Of a DNA stretch of 64,000 nucleotides, positions 1-8,614 are shown piece after piece. Positions within the stretch are counted from its first letter, which is position 1, and each line of letters starts with the position of its first letter. The stretch covers positions 146,118 to 210,117 of the forward strand of contig JAKSJO010000001.1 in the NCBI GenBank assembly GCA_024398125.1. Direction: 5' to 3'. A program made the translations under genes and the position numbers. Under the pieces are notes generated by a model, which was not told where the DNA came from, did not search any database, and worked only from the letters and a program-made list of their open reading frames with translations. The stretch is from Bacteroidales bacterium (GTDB lineage Bacteria > Bacteroidota > Bacteroidia > Bacteroidales > UBA932).

Positions 1-210
1 ATAGATCGTAATGTGATCAATGCGGCATTGGAAGAACTTGACTGTGAGGTCGCCGATACCAAGATGGTCAAGGTCATGGAGGCAAAGTGGAAGCTGCTCG
101 AAGGAGATCCGTATGCCAAGTTCAAACTGATCCGCTTTGCGTTGTCGCGTGGATACGACTATGACAAGGTTGCGCCGGTTGCGGAGCGCCTGTCAAAGGT
201 TCATGATTGA
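1..210 (+). CDS. recX: Regulatory protein RecX, C-terminal part (5' end outside window)
   Basis: The frame is already open at base 1, so the start lies upstream; an internal GTG at 13 is not the true start. The visible 69 residues are the helical C-terminal repeat of RecX, with the family pattern of a Tyr/Ala-rich helix followed by KLIRFALSRGYDYDKV. RecX modulates RecA filaments during recombination and SOS repair. It ends 25 bases before rnhA. The assignment rests on the C-terminal motif only, so confidence is moderate to good. Confidence 0.7.
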   Translation: MDRNVINAALEELDCEVADTKMVKVMEAKWKLLEGDPYAKFKLIRFALSRGYDYDKVAPVAERLSKVHD

Positions 211-221
211 AGCTTTTTGAC

Positions 222-229
222 TATATTTG
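222..229 (+). promoter_or_regulatory. Bacteroidota -7 promoter element upstream of rnhA
   Basis: TATATTTG fits the TAnnTTTG -7 consensus of the Bacteroidota primary sigma factor. The rnhA ATG begins only six bases after it, so the transcript would start at or next to the start codon (leaderless or nearly so). A matching -33 TTTG is not obvious. Confidence 0.55.
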
Positions 230-235
230 CACGAT

Positions 236-724
236 ATGCAGGACAAACCGACCATATATCTTTATACTGACGGGGCCTCTAGTGGCAATCCCGGTCCGGG
301 TGGATATGGTGTTGTCCTCAAGTGCGGTGAATATCGCAGGGAACTGTCCGGTGGCTTTATAAAGACCACTAACAACAGGATGGAACTGCTTGCGGTGATC
401 GTCGGGCTGGAGACGATAAGATGGCCACATGCTCATGTGGAGGTTTGGAGTGATTCGTCATACGTCGTGAAGGCGATCAACGAGGGCTGGCTGAAGAATT
501 GGGAATTGAAAGGATGGAAAAAGGTGAAGAACGTTGATCTTTGGATACGTTTCAACAGGATATACAAGCTTCACGATGTGCATTTCAACTGGCTCAAGGG
601 ACATGCCGGACATCCGGAGAACGAACGCTGCGATGCTCTGGCCGTCAATGCGGGAGCAGGGGCATACGCAAGGGGAGAACAGCTTCCCGAAGATAATGGA
701 TACGAAGACAATACATTGATTTAG
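236..724 (+). CDS. rnhA: Ribonuclease HI
   Basis: Cytoplasmic endonuclease that cuts the RNA strand of RNA-DNA hybrids, for example at R-loops and Okazaki primers. The sequence shows the RNase H fold signatures in order: YTDGASSGNPGPGG with the first catalytic Asp, NNRMELLAVI with the catalytic Glu, SDSSYVV with the second Asp, and the C-terminal WLKGHAGHPENERCD with the active-site His and last Asp. The length, about 162 residues, is normal for bacterial RNase HI. I chose ATG 236 over TTG 227 because the -7 element ends at 229. The stop at 724 is four bases from pdxA, so the two are probably co-transcribed. Confidence 0.93.
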   Translation: MQDKPTIYLYTDGASSGNPGPGGYGVVLKCGEYRRELSGGFIKTTNNRMELLAVIVGLETIRWPHAHVEVWSDSSYVVKAINEGWLKNWELKGWKKVKNVDLWIRFNRIYKLHDVHFNWLKGHAGHPENERCDALAVNAGAGAYARGEQLPEDNGYEDNTLI

Positions 725-728
725 ATAT

Positions 729-1814
729 ATGCAGAACGGAAAAATAGTTGTAGGCATCACCCAGGGTGATGGAAACGGAATCGGATATGAGGTGATCATC
801 AAGGCTCTTGCGGACGCCAGGATTCTTGACGCATTCACTCCTGTTGTCTATGGTTCGTCAAAGATCATGGGCTTCTACAAGAAGACTATACACAATATCG
901 AGAACTTCGATACAAATGTCATCAGTTCTGCAAAGGATGCGTTTCCAAAGCGAATCAATGTTGTGAACTGTCTTCCTGACAATGTATATGTCGAGCCGGG
1001 ACAGCCTTCTGCGGATTCAGCAAAGGCTGCAATCACTTCTCTTGAGTGCGCTGTAAAGGAACTTAAGGAGGGCCTTATCGACGTTATCGTTACAGCTCCT
1101 ATCAACAAGAAGAGCATGTCCAACCAGGGCTTCGAGCATACCGGTCACACTGAATACTTCCAGAAGGAGTTCGGCGTCAAGGATGTCACAATGTTCATGG
1201 TCAGCGAAAACCTCAAGATCGGTGTGGTTACAGGTCATATTCCTCTCAAGGATGTTCCTTCAAGCATCAGCGAGGAAAAGATTCTTACCAAGCTTCGTCT
1301 CATGAACGAGTCGCTGAAGAAGGACTTCTGTGTAGACAAGCCAAAGATTGCGGTTCTCAGCCTCAATCCTCACAGCGGTGACGGCGGACTTCTCGGTGAT
1401 GAGGAGCAGACCATCATCTCTCCTGCAATCAAGAAGGCTGTAGAAGAGGGCATCGATGCATTCGGACCATTCTCACCCGACGGATATTTCGGTCTGCACC
1501 ATTATGACCGTTTCGATGCAACACTGGCCATGTACCACGACCAGGGTCTTGCCCCATTCAAGGCTCTTGCATTCGAGGATGGTGTCAATTTCACCGCTGG
1601 CCTTCCTGTAATCCGTACTTCTCCTGACCATGGAACAGCTTTCGAGATGGCCGGACGCGACGAGGCGGATCCACGTTCAATGATTTCAGCAATCTATACT
1701 GCTGTGGATATCTTCAAGCGCCGTAAGCGCTATGAGGAACTCCTTGCCGGCAAGATGCCTGAGCGTGAGAAGCCAGCCCGTCCTGAGCGTAACGGACGTC
1801 CGCAGATAGCATAA
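729..1814 (+). CDS. pdxA: 4-hydroxythreonine-4-phosphate dehydrogenase
   Basis: NAD-dependent enzyme of the DXP-dependent vitamin B6 pathway. It oxidises 4-phosphohydroxy-L-threonine, and its product is condensed by PdxJ. Family landmarks visible are GITQGDGNGIGYEV at the N terminus, a central VTAPINKKSM, the metal-binding GHTEYF stretch, the YHDQGLAPFKAL metal/substrate motif and TSPDHGTAFEMAG near the end. The 361 residues are slightly longer than usual because of a basic, proline-rich tail after about residue 340 that is not part of the catalytic fold. It follows rnhA by four bases and ends before a strong terminator. Confidence 0.94.
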   Translation: MQNGKIVVGITQGDGNGIGYEVIIKALADARILDAFTPVVYGSSKIMGFYKKTIHNIENFDTNVISSAKDAFPKRINVVNCLPDNVYVEPGQPSADSAKAAITSLECAVKELKEGLIDVIVTAPINKKSMSNQGFEHTGHTEYFQKEFGVKDVTMFMVSENLKIGVVTGHIPLKDVPSSISEEKILTKLRLMNESLKKDFCVDKPKIAVLSLNPHSGDGGLLGDEEQTIISPAIKKAVEEGIDAFGPFSPDGYFGLHHYDRFDATLAMYHDQGLAPFKALAFEDGVNFTAGLPVIRTSPDHGTAFEMAGRDEADPRSMISAIYTAVDIFKRRKRYEELLAGKMPEREKPARPERNGRPQIA

Positions 1815-1820
1815 TCCATC

Positions 1821-1849
1821 GACCGGTCCTTCTGAACCGGTCTTTTTTT
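1821..1849 (+). terminator. Rho-independent terminator of the rnhA-pdxA unit
   Basis: The stem GACCGGT/ACCGGTC has an eight-base loop and is followed by seven T residues. It starts six bases after the pdxA stop, the classical layout for an intrinsic terminator. Confidence 0.85.
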
Positions 1850-1869
1850 CGGGTTTGGTCCCAAGACGG

Positions 1870-1982
1870 TCGGCTGTCTCCTCCGGGACCTGTGGCCGCC
1901 CATGGCCACATGAATGGGTGGATCGAGCGAAGCGAGAGACGGGATGGAGCGAAGCGGAAGGTCTCCGGAGGAGAGCAGCCGA
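1870..1982. repeat. Hairpin-armed repeat, copy 1 (convergent junction pdxA / desulfidase)
   Basis: The left arm (1870-1890) and right arm (1960-1982) are complementary over 21 pairs with only two single-base bulges. They enclose a 69-base core. The core contains an inner hairpin TGTGGCC/GGCCACA and two copies of GCGAAGC, a sequence known to form an unusually stable mini-hairpin. The core closely matches that of copy 2 at 44285-44404, while the arms are unrelated. It lies between convergent genes and is separate from the pdxA terminator. Function unknown: bidirectional terminator, nucleoid site or small mobile element are all possible. Confidence 0.75.
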
Positions 1983-1997
1983 TTCAATATGATAAGT

Positions 1998-3278
1998 CTA
2001 TTTGCAGACCATGATGTCGAGGATGACGCGGTCAGTTTCCTGCATTCCGAGGGAACCGATTCGTCCGAGGTTTGCGATTGTCTTCTCGATATCGTCCTCG
2101 ATGATGCCGTCATTGGATGACACGCAGCGATTCTCCATCGCCAGCATAGCCGACTGAATCGCCACGCTGACTCCTGAAGCGACTTTCATCGCACAACCAA
2201 CCTTCGCTCCGTCGCAGACCATGCCTGTGATGTTTCCGATCATATTCTTGATCGTCGCACAGACTTGCTCATAGCTGGCACCCTTGAGCCAGGCGATGCC
2301 GCTGGCCGCGCCAGTCGATGCCACCACGCAGCCACAGAGAGCTGACAGGCGGCCGAGATATGCCTTGATGTGGATAGCGACGAGGTTTGCCATGATCAGA
2401 GCGCGGGCTAGTCTTTCGTCATCTATGCCATAGCGCTCAGCGTATGCGATTACAGGCATGCTGACAGTGATGCCCTGGTTGCCGCTGCCGGAGTTGCTCA
2501 TTGCCGGGAGGGTGCATCCAGCCATGCGGGCGTCGGATGCCGCTGCGGTGAGGAACATGGCGTAGGTCATGAAGCTGTTGCCGAATAGTGCCTCCTTGTC
2601 GTCCGATATGGTCTGTCCGACGCACAGTCCATAGCTGCCCTTCATTCCCTCGCGGGCGAGAGCCATGTTGAGGGTCCTGTCTTCAAGAATGAACTTGATG
2701 TCGTTGTATTCAGCTGTCCCGGCGAAGTCGTATATTTCCTTCACGGTTATGCCGTAATCGCCGCAGGCGTCGCTGCCGCCATCCTTTTCGTCATCCTCGG
2801 TCCTGAAGATCACCTTGCCGTCAACGTCACATTCGATTATGTTGTCATGGCTGTCGCGGATTATGGCGTCTGCTTCATGCTCATCGGAAAAGGCGCATGC
2901 CTTGACATACAGGATATGCGGGTCTTCGGAAACAAGAATCTCTACGTTTCCGCAGTCAACCATTGCCTTGGCAGTCTCGACTGCTACGCCATCTACATCT
3001 TTCAGTACCTCAAGGCCATATTCGGACTTGCCGCATACGGCTCCGAGGGCAGCTGCGATGTGCAGACCTATCATGCCGGTGCCGGGGATGCCGACGCCCA
3101 TTCCGTTCTTGAGGATGTTCGGGCTGACGTATACCTTGAGCCTTTCAGCCTTGCCTGCAGGCAGGTTCTCTGCCGCCTTTGCGCATGCAAGTGCCACAGC
3201 TATCGGCTCGGTGCATCCGAGCGCCGGTTTAACTTCGCGTTTGATCAGTGAGATGATCTGTGCGCTTCTGTTGTTCAT
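1998..3278 (-). CDS. cyuA: L-cysteine desulfidase (serine dehydratase alpha-like, UPF0597/CyuA family)
   Basis: Family members break L-cysteine to pyruvate, ammonia and sulfide using an Fe-S cluster. The 426-residue length is normal. The diagnostic N-terminal KPALGCTEPIAVALA appears at about residue 16, followed by YVSPNILKNGMGVGIPGTG. The C-terminal half has GLHIAAALGA-type glycine-rich turns and the cysteine-containing AKVGCAMKVASGV. Cys residues in the GCTEP and C-terminal motifs are the expected cluster ligands. No transporter is adjacent, so it stands alone as a cysteine-detoxifying or H2S-producing step. Its stop is 16 bases from hairpin copy 1. The symbol follows the E. coli family name; the exact orthology is inferred. 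Confidence 0.85.
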   Translation of the reverse strand: MNNRSAQIISLIKREVKPALGCTEPIAVALACAKAAENLPAGKAERLKVYVSPNILKNGMGVGIPGTGMIGLHIAAALGAVCGKSEYGLEVLKDVDGVAVETAKAMVDCGNVEILVSEDPHILYVKACAFSDEHEADAIIRDSHDNIIECDVDGKVIFRTEDDEKDGGSDACGDYGITVKEIYDFAGTAEYNDIKFILEDRTLNMALAREGMKGSYGLCVGQTISDDKEALFGNSFMTYAMFLTAAASDARMAGCTLPAMSNSGSGNQGITVSMPVIAYAERYGIDDERLARALIMANLVAIHIKAYLGRLSALCGCVVASTGAASGIAWLKGASYEQVCATIKNMIGNITGMVCDGAKVGCAMKVASGVSVAIQSAMLAMENRCVSSNDGIIEDDIEKTIANLGRIGSLGMQETDRVILDIMVCK

Positions 3279-3303
3279 GTGTTCGTGGATTTGTTAAACT
3301 GTA

Positions 3304-6300
3304 TCAATCTGCCAGCGTCTTGAGCGCTGATTTGATAAGTTCGTCTCGCATCGATTCATCCTTTACGGTTTCAAGGGGGAATCCGTAACTGATGACCTTG
3401 TACTTCTTCATTTCAGCGCATACCGCTGCGCTGATGCCGTTCCCTGTGTAGCGGAGGATCGTGCTGGCGTTCTTGCCTGCAGGAATGATTCCGTCAGGGC
3501 TTTCCACGGAGTAGATACCGGCATTGATGTCCTGCCAGAACTGGATAGGAGTCCGGGTCTGGATCTGGCTTCTGCTGTTACGGACTCTTTCGAATGATCC
3601 GGTGTAGCAGGCGTGGTTGGTCAGCCAGTTGTATCCGAGGACATCCTGGATGAATTTTCTGGTGTTTTCCACATGGACGGCGTCCTTCTTGATAGGATAT
3701 ATCTCGTCCCAGGCGTCGGTTCCTATGTAAGCTCCTGAGATGATTATGCTGCCGCCCTTGGAAGTATAGCTCCTGATGGCGCTCTGGAGGGCATCGGGGA
3801 ATACCTCGTGACGGGCTGGGACCGCGTCACGTCCGAGAGCTGTGGATATCTGTTTTCCACAGATGATGTCGGCTGCAAACGAACCGTCGGCTATGGCCGG
3901 GTTGCTTGCGAAAGCGGCAGAGCTTGACGATGCAAAGCTGTATCCGGCGTTCATGATTGAACGTCCATGCATGATGGCGAAATCGAAGGTGTTGCCAGGA
4001 ATGAGCAAACCGGCATGAGTTGAATGTGATGAGCCGAATCCAGGATTGTCATCGTCCGTCCATTCCATCTTTCTGCGGTTCTCGTAGTTCTCACCGATGT
4101 AGTTGATCTCGTATCCGTATGCGACACCCTTGTCGATGTTGCCGTCAAAACCTGCGTACTCAGGTGTATCGAACCAGGATGGCGCACCGACCCTGGTGAA
4201 ATTGTTCACGACGAGTACCTTCTTTGCGTTCTTTGAAGCGATTCCGGCACATAGAGTCTCTGATGGGAAGCTCTTTCCTCCGTCGTTGAATGCTACGATA
4301 CGGAATGAATAGATGTGGCCTGCATCCATGGCAACTTCGGTGCTGAATCTGTCCCCGTCTCTGCGTACATTCTCGAGTATCCTGCCCTGGTCGAACGCAC
4401 CGTCGTCAATCCTGGTATAAAGGATATATCCCTTTGCGTCAGCGGTAGGCTCCTTGGGGTCATCCGTGTTCTTCCAGCTGATTCTTGCCTTGCTGCCATC
4501 AAGGAGAACACTCATTGAATTGACAGGGAGCGGCTGGACAATGTAAGGTGTGCGGTAAAGGTCGCTCAGGTATTTGAGCATTCCCTTGTAGATTGCACGG
4601 CATACCGCGAAACGGAATGAAGGATCCAGTCCGTACTTCATGTCAGCGAAATTCTGGTGCGAAAGGAGCTCGAGCAGCATCGCCGGGACAGTCGTGGTGC
4701 GTGATTCGCTGTAGTTGCGGTCCCAGAGCTGACGTCTGTTCCACGCAGGTTCGTAGTCAGCCCGGATGTCGTCGACAATCTGCTGCTGAACAAGGTCGGT
4801 GAGGTGTCGGGCTGTAATTCGGTCGCGTCCGTCAGGAAGCTTTGAACTTCCGTCAGCCATCAGTGTATAGATTGCAAGAGTTCCGACAATCTCATCATCA
4901 GGAGTCATTCCCGCGTCGGTGTGGAATGCGAATGACAGGTCGAAAGGAATACCCTTGTCTTTCATGTATTCGGTCCAGGCACCACGGCTGGCGTAGTCTG
5001 TTGTATAGTCGTTGTAGTCCCACCTGTTCACGACCGTGGTATCAACACCTGACCACTGCATGTTGTATACGGCTCCTTCGACAAACGCCGGCATTCCGGA
5101 AAGCTCCCAGTCCTCTACGGGGTCGGTCTCGACACCGCGGGCAACCTTGCCCATGCCACCTCCGAACCTCACGGCATCAGCTGTGACTACACTGCCGACT
5201 ACTGCGCTGCGTCCTTCCGGAAGGATGTTGTCCAATGTGACGAAGGCATCGCTGCCCGGAGCAAACTCGAAGTTGCCGAGGCAGATCCATGTACCGCCGC
5301 CGATCTTCTGATTGACCAGGAATTCGGTCGTTCCTCCCATATGGTGTACAGTGTAATGGGCATCCTCGCTGCTGTTTGGCATGGACTTGTATGCTACATA
5401 TACGGCATAGTTGCCACGCTCGGGAATCTCTGCTGTCCAGCGCGCTTCTGCTCTGTTCCAGTTTTCACGGGAACTGATGCAGTCTGCCATACGGACGGTT
5501 CCCATCTCGAAAGGATTGTCCAGTCTGGTGTAGACTTCCTTCATGTCCGCGAATCCTACACCGGCACTCTTCCAGACGCCTGTTTCCCTGTAGCTTCCCT
5601 GCAGACGTACCCCCTGGCCGCGGGTGCCTGTGAAAGCCTTGTCGTTGTCACATACGACCTCGTTCCTCTGGGTATCGGTCTCGCGTGGAGACATTGTGTA
5701 TGCGCCTGCGTTCTGGAGCATAGGGATGAGGAAAGGAATCACGTAGCTCTGGGTGTACATGTCCTCCACGGTTCTCTGGACGGTGGCTCTCTGCCATTCC
5801 CAACGTCCCGTCTTCGCTTCGAAATAACGGCCGTGGCTCTGCCAAAGTGCGATGTATCTTCCGCTCAGTCCGCTGTGGAAGGTCTGTTCGCCGACCCTGC
5901 GGATGAAAGGAGGGTTGACAGGAGCGGTACAGGACTGGTCATATTCTTTCGGACGTCCGTCATTGCCAAGCCCTGGAGTGACCATGGACTCGAGCGTATG
6001 GTTCTTGTATCTTATCTCGCCGACACGGCAGTTTGCGTACTTGGCAGGGAAGAGATCCTTCAGGGTCTTCTTGAACCATGCGACATCCTCCTTTCTCCAC
6101 GAGAAGTCGCTGAGCTCCTGGGTGAAGTAGAAGTCGAGGTTGTCTCCACGGCGAAGCACCCTGTCGATTGACAGTGTCGATTTCACGGTCGTGCGTTCCT
6201 TCATGAGGACACGCAGCGAATCGCTAGCCTGCTTGAATTCGTCCTTGATTCTCTGGGCGTCTGCACTGAATGCCGAGAGGCATACGAGCGTGCCTGCTAT

Positions 6301-6321
6301 GATGAGTCTTCTAAGGTTCAT
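3304..6321 (-). CDS. Secreted golvesin C-terminal-like / amidase-like protein with FN3 domain ('xanthan lyase' type)
   Basis: Large exported protein of about 1005 residues. ATG 6321 is chosen because it gives a clean signal peptide (MNLRRLIIAGTLVCLSAFSADAQ region) and overlaps the VanZ stop as ATGA; the longer upstream reading encodes VanZ in another frame. Visible parts are a golvesin C-terminal-like beta-domain (about residues 315-385, with NYAVYVAYK and HHMGGTTEFLVNQ), an amidase-like region with SFAFHTDAG, then a fibronectin type III-like segment (about 590-680). A C-terminal region resembles a Rossmann-like or glutaminase-amidotransferase-like fold. Databases often call these proteins xanthan lyase, but polysaccharide lyase activity is not shown. 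A cell-wall role is the more likely inference. Confidence 0.75.
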   Translation of the reverse strand: MNLRRLIIAGTLVCLSAFSADAQRIKDEFKQASDSLRVLMKERTTVKSTLSIDRVLRRGDNLDFYFTQELSDFSWRKEDVAWFKKTLKDLFPAKYANCRVGEIRYKNHTLESMVTPGLGNDGRPKEYDQSCTAPVNPPFIRRVGEQTFHSGLSGRYIALWQSHGRYFEAKTGRWEWQRATVQRTVEDMYTQSYVIPFLIPMLQNAGAYTMSPRETDTQRNEVVCDNDKAFTGTRGQGVRLQGSYRETGVWKSAGVGFADMKEVYTRLDNPFEMGTVRMADCISSRENWNRAEARWTAEIPERGNYAVYVAYKSMPNSSEDAHYTVHHMGGTTEFLVNQKIGGGTWICLGNFEFAPGSDAFVTLDNILPEGRSAVVGSVVTADAVRFGGGMGKVARGVETDPVEDWELSGMPAFVEGAVYNMQWSGVDTTVVNRWDYNDYTTDYASRGAWTEYMKDKGIPFDLSFAFHTDAGMTPDDEIVGTLAIYTLMADGSSKLPDGRDRITARHLTDLVQQQIVDDIRADYEPAWNRRQLWDRNYSESRTTTVPAMLLELLSHQNFADMKYGLDPSFRFAVCRAIYKGMLKYLSDLYRTPYIVQPLPVNSMSVLLDGSKARISWKNTDDPKEPTADAKGYILYTRIDDGAFDQGRILENVRRDGDRFSTEVAMDAGHIYSFRIVAFNDGGKSFPSETLCAGIASKNAKKVLVVNNFTRVGAPSWFDTPEYAGFDGNIDKGVAYGYEINYIGENYENRRKMEWTDDDNPGFGSSHSTHAGLLIPGNTFDFAIMHGRSIMNAGYSFASSSSAAFASNPAIADGSFAADIICGKQISTALGRDAVPARHEVFPDALQSAIRSYTSKGGSIIISGAYIGTDAWDEIYPIKKDAVHVENTRKFIQDVLGYNWLTNHACYTGSFERVRNSRSQIQTRTPIQFWQDINAGIYSVESPDGIIPAGKNASTILRYTGNGISAAVCAEMKKYKVISYGFPLETVKDESMRDELIKSALKTLAD

Positions 6322-6722
6322 TTTCTTAAGGATCTGTATATGTTGAGGAAGATTACCAGTATCGTAGAGATGATGACTGCAAGGCAGTCGGCCCTGTAGT
6401 CTGCAATATCGCCGACACGCCAGTCGGTAAGCATGTTCTGGCCGATTTCGGTCAGGGCAGCGCTTGCCATGCCTATCGCGCCAAGAATCAATCCGATGCC
6501 GATACCGCTCTGCCATTTGTCAGGTCGCCGTCCTATTGCCCAGTTGCAGAGAATCGCAAACGGAAAGAACATGCAGAAATGGACGATCTTGTCGGTAGGG
6601 ATGCCGAAATACGACCACTTCACACCCTGGACGTTGTCGAAATGTCCGAAGCACAGATATATCACTGCTGCGATATACAGCAGGAATACGATTCTGAAGA
6701 ATATGACGGTTCTGCGCTTCAT
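6318..6722 (-). CDS. VanZ-family membrane protein
   Basis: The 134-residue protein has four predicted membrane segments and the VanZ pattern: TDKIVHFCMFFPFA in the middle, a polar loop, then ALTEIGQNMLTDWRVGDIADYRADCLA before the last helix. VanZ proteins are linked to teicoplanin resistance in some Firmicutes, but their biochemical role is unclear and the Bacteroidota members are poorly studied. The stop overlaps the start of the secreted amidase-like protein (ATGA), implying translational coupling. It starts two bases after the ABC exporter stop, so the three genes form an operon, plausibly for envelope maintenance. Confidence 0.85.
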   Translation of the reverse strand: MKRRTVIFFRIVFLLYIAAVIYLCFGHFDNVQGVKWSYFGIPTDKIVHFCMFFPFAILCNWAIGRRPDKWQSGIGIGLILGAIGMASAALTEIGQNMLTDWRVGDIADYRADCLAVIISTILVIFLNIYRSLRK

Positions 6723-6724
6723 TG

Positions 6725-8578
6725 CTACAGGCTCTGCATGTCGTTGAGTTTCTTGTATATTCCACCAAGATTGATGAGATCGTCATGCCTTCCGCGCTCC
6801 ACTATGCGTCCTTCGTCCATCACGATGATTTCGTCGGCGTTTCGTACTGTCGAGAGCCTGTGGGCTATGGCGATGGTCGTCCTGGTGCTCATGAGTCTGT
6901 CCAGAGCTTCCTGTACACTGCGTTCGGACTCGGTATCCAGAGCTGCGGTCGCCTCGTCAAGGATAAGGATAGGAGGGTTCTTGAGAATTGCGCGGGCTAT
7001 GCTTATCCTCTGGCGCTGTCCACCCGAGAGTTTTACTCCGCGGTCGCCGACGTTGGTGTCGTATCCAAGCTCCTTCTCCATGATGAAGTCATGGGCATTG
7101 GCGATCTTTGCCGCTTCAACGACCTGTTCCATCGTGGCGTTCTCCACGCCGAAGGCTATGTTGTTGAATATCGTGTCGTTGAACAGGATAGGGTCCTGGT
7201 TGACGTTGCCCATGATGCCGCGCAGGGACTTGAGGCTTATGTCGCGTATGTCGGTTCCGTCTATGGTGATTCTGCCATCAGCCACGTCGTAGAAACGCGG
7301 AATCAGGTCGACAAGAGTGGATTTTCCAGCCCCGGAGGCTCCGACGATTGCTACGGTCTTGCCTTTGTGTATCTCGAGATTGATGTTGTCCAGAACCTTG
7401 CGGCTTCCGTCCCGGTAGAGGAATTCGACGTTCTCGAAACGGATGCAGTCCTCGAGACCGCTGATGCTCTTTGGCTCGGCAGGCTCGGTGATTGTGTTGA
7501 CACTGTCCAGGATCTTGTCGATTCTCTCCATCGATGCCATTCCCTTCGGGATGCCGTAGGCAGCCTTGGAGAGGTCCTTGATAGGCTGGATCACGCTATA
7601 GAGAATGACCATGTAGAAAATGAAGGTCGGAGCGTCGAACGGTGCATGCTCGCGGAGGATGAGGCTGCCGCCGAACCACATGACGATAGCGATCATGACG
7701 GTTCCCATGAACTCGCTGACCGGATGGGCCAGAGCCTGACGTGTCGCGACCTGGGAATTCTTTATCCTCATGGCATCAGTGACATTCTCGAACCTGCTGC
7801 TCATCTTCTTCTCGGCAAGGAACGCCTTGATGACGCGGAGACCTCCGAGAGTCTCTTCAACCTGACTCATCGTGTCGCTCCAGAGAGTCTGTGCAGCAAG
7901 AGATTTCTCTTTCAGCTTGCGCCCGACTGCGCCCATTATCCAGAGCATCACAGGGGCAAACAGAACTGTGAAGAGGGTAAGTTCCCACGAAATGAAAATG
8001 AGGGCTCCGAAATATCCGACAATGAGTATCGGATTCTTGATGAGCATGTCAAGTGCTCCTGTTATCGATGTCTCAACCTCTTGGACGTCACCGCTCATGC
8101 GGGCTATGATGTCGCCTTTCTTCTCCTGGGAAAAGAATCCGAGAGGAAGAGAGAGAATCTTGTCGTAGATTTCCATGCGGATGTCCTTGACGATTCCGGT
8201 CCTGAGCGGAATCATGATTGCGGACGCTCCAAAGTAGCAGGCGGTCTTTATCGCTGTAAGGACGCAGAGGACTGCGCAGAGGATGAGGAGGGTGTTTCCG
8301 GCTCCGTGCTGGATCATGAACTGTGACACATAGAAATACATGTTGTTGACTATGATGTCCTTTGTGTCGATCCTCTCGCCGGCGAGCTCGACTGTTCCCC
8401 ACGGGATGAACTCATATACCTTGTCGTTGAGGCTGAACAGCATGTTCAGGATCGGTACCAGTAATGAGAATGAGAAGAGGTTGAACACAACCGAAAGGAG
8501 GTTCAGAATGACCGAGCCCCCGAGATATCTGTCATACGGCTTCACGTATCGCCGCAGGATTTTCGCAAAATCTTTCAT
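6725..8578 (-). CDS. ABC transporter, fused permease/ATP-binding protein (MsbA/lipid-exporter type)
   Basis: The 617-residue half-transporter has an N-terminal six-helix type I exporter domain (about 1-320). The C-terminal ATPase domain has Walker A GASGAGKST, signature LSGGQRQR, Walker B ILILDEAT and the H-loop AHRLST. I chose ATG 8578; an upstream GTG at 8596 would add six residues but has no support. The family exports lipids, lipid A precursors or peptides from the inner membrane; the substrate cannot be told from sequence. MsbA is the best-known relative, so a lipid A-core flippase is plausible. It heads the operon with VanZ and the secreted amidase-like protein. Confidence 0.9.
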   Translation of the reverse strand: MKDFAKILRRYVKPYDRYLGGSVILNLLSVVFNLFSFSLLVPILNMLFSLNDKVYEFIPWGTVELAGERIDTKDIIVNNMYFYVSQFMIQHGAGNTLLILCAVLCVLTAIKTACYFGASAIMIPLRTGIVKDIRMEIYDKILSLPLGFFSQEKKGDIIARMSGDVQEVETSITGALDMLIKNPILIVGYFGALIFISWELTLFTVLFAPVMLWIMGAVGRKLKEKSLAAQTLWSDTMSQVEETLGGLRVIKAFLAEKKMSSRFENVTDAMRIKNSQVATRQALAHPVSEFMGTVMIAIVMWFGGSLILREHAPFDAPTFIFYMVILYSVIQPIKDLSKAAYGIPKGMASMERIDKILDSVNTITEPAEPKSISGLEDCIRFENVEFLYRDGSRKVLDNINLEIHKGKTVAIVGASGAGKSTLVDLIPRFYDVADGRITIDGTDIRDISLKSLRGIMGNVNQDPILFNDTIFNNIAFGVENATMEQVVEAAKIANAHDFIMEKELGYDTNVGDRGVKLSGGQRQRISIARAILKNPPILILDEATAALDTESERSVQEALDRLMSTRTTIAIAHRLSTVRNADEIIVMDEGRIVERGRHDDLINLGGIYKKLNDMQSL

Positions 8579-8614
8579 CTGTGTGGATAAACACACAAAT
8601 ATAGCAAAAAAACT

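Noticed and set aside
6722-8326. 534-codon plus-strand open frame
   Set aside because: It is the antisense shadow of the ABC exporter gene, which has all ATPase motifs on the other strand.
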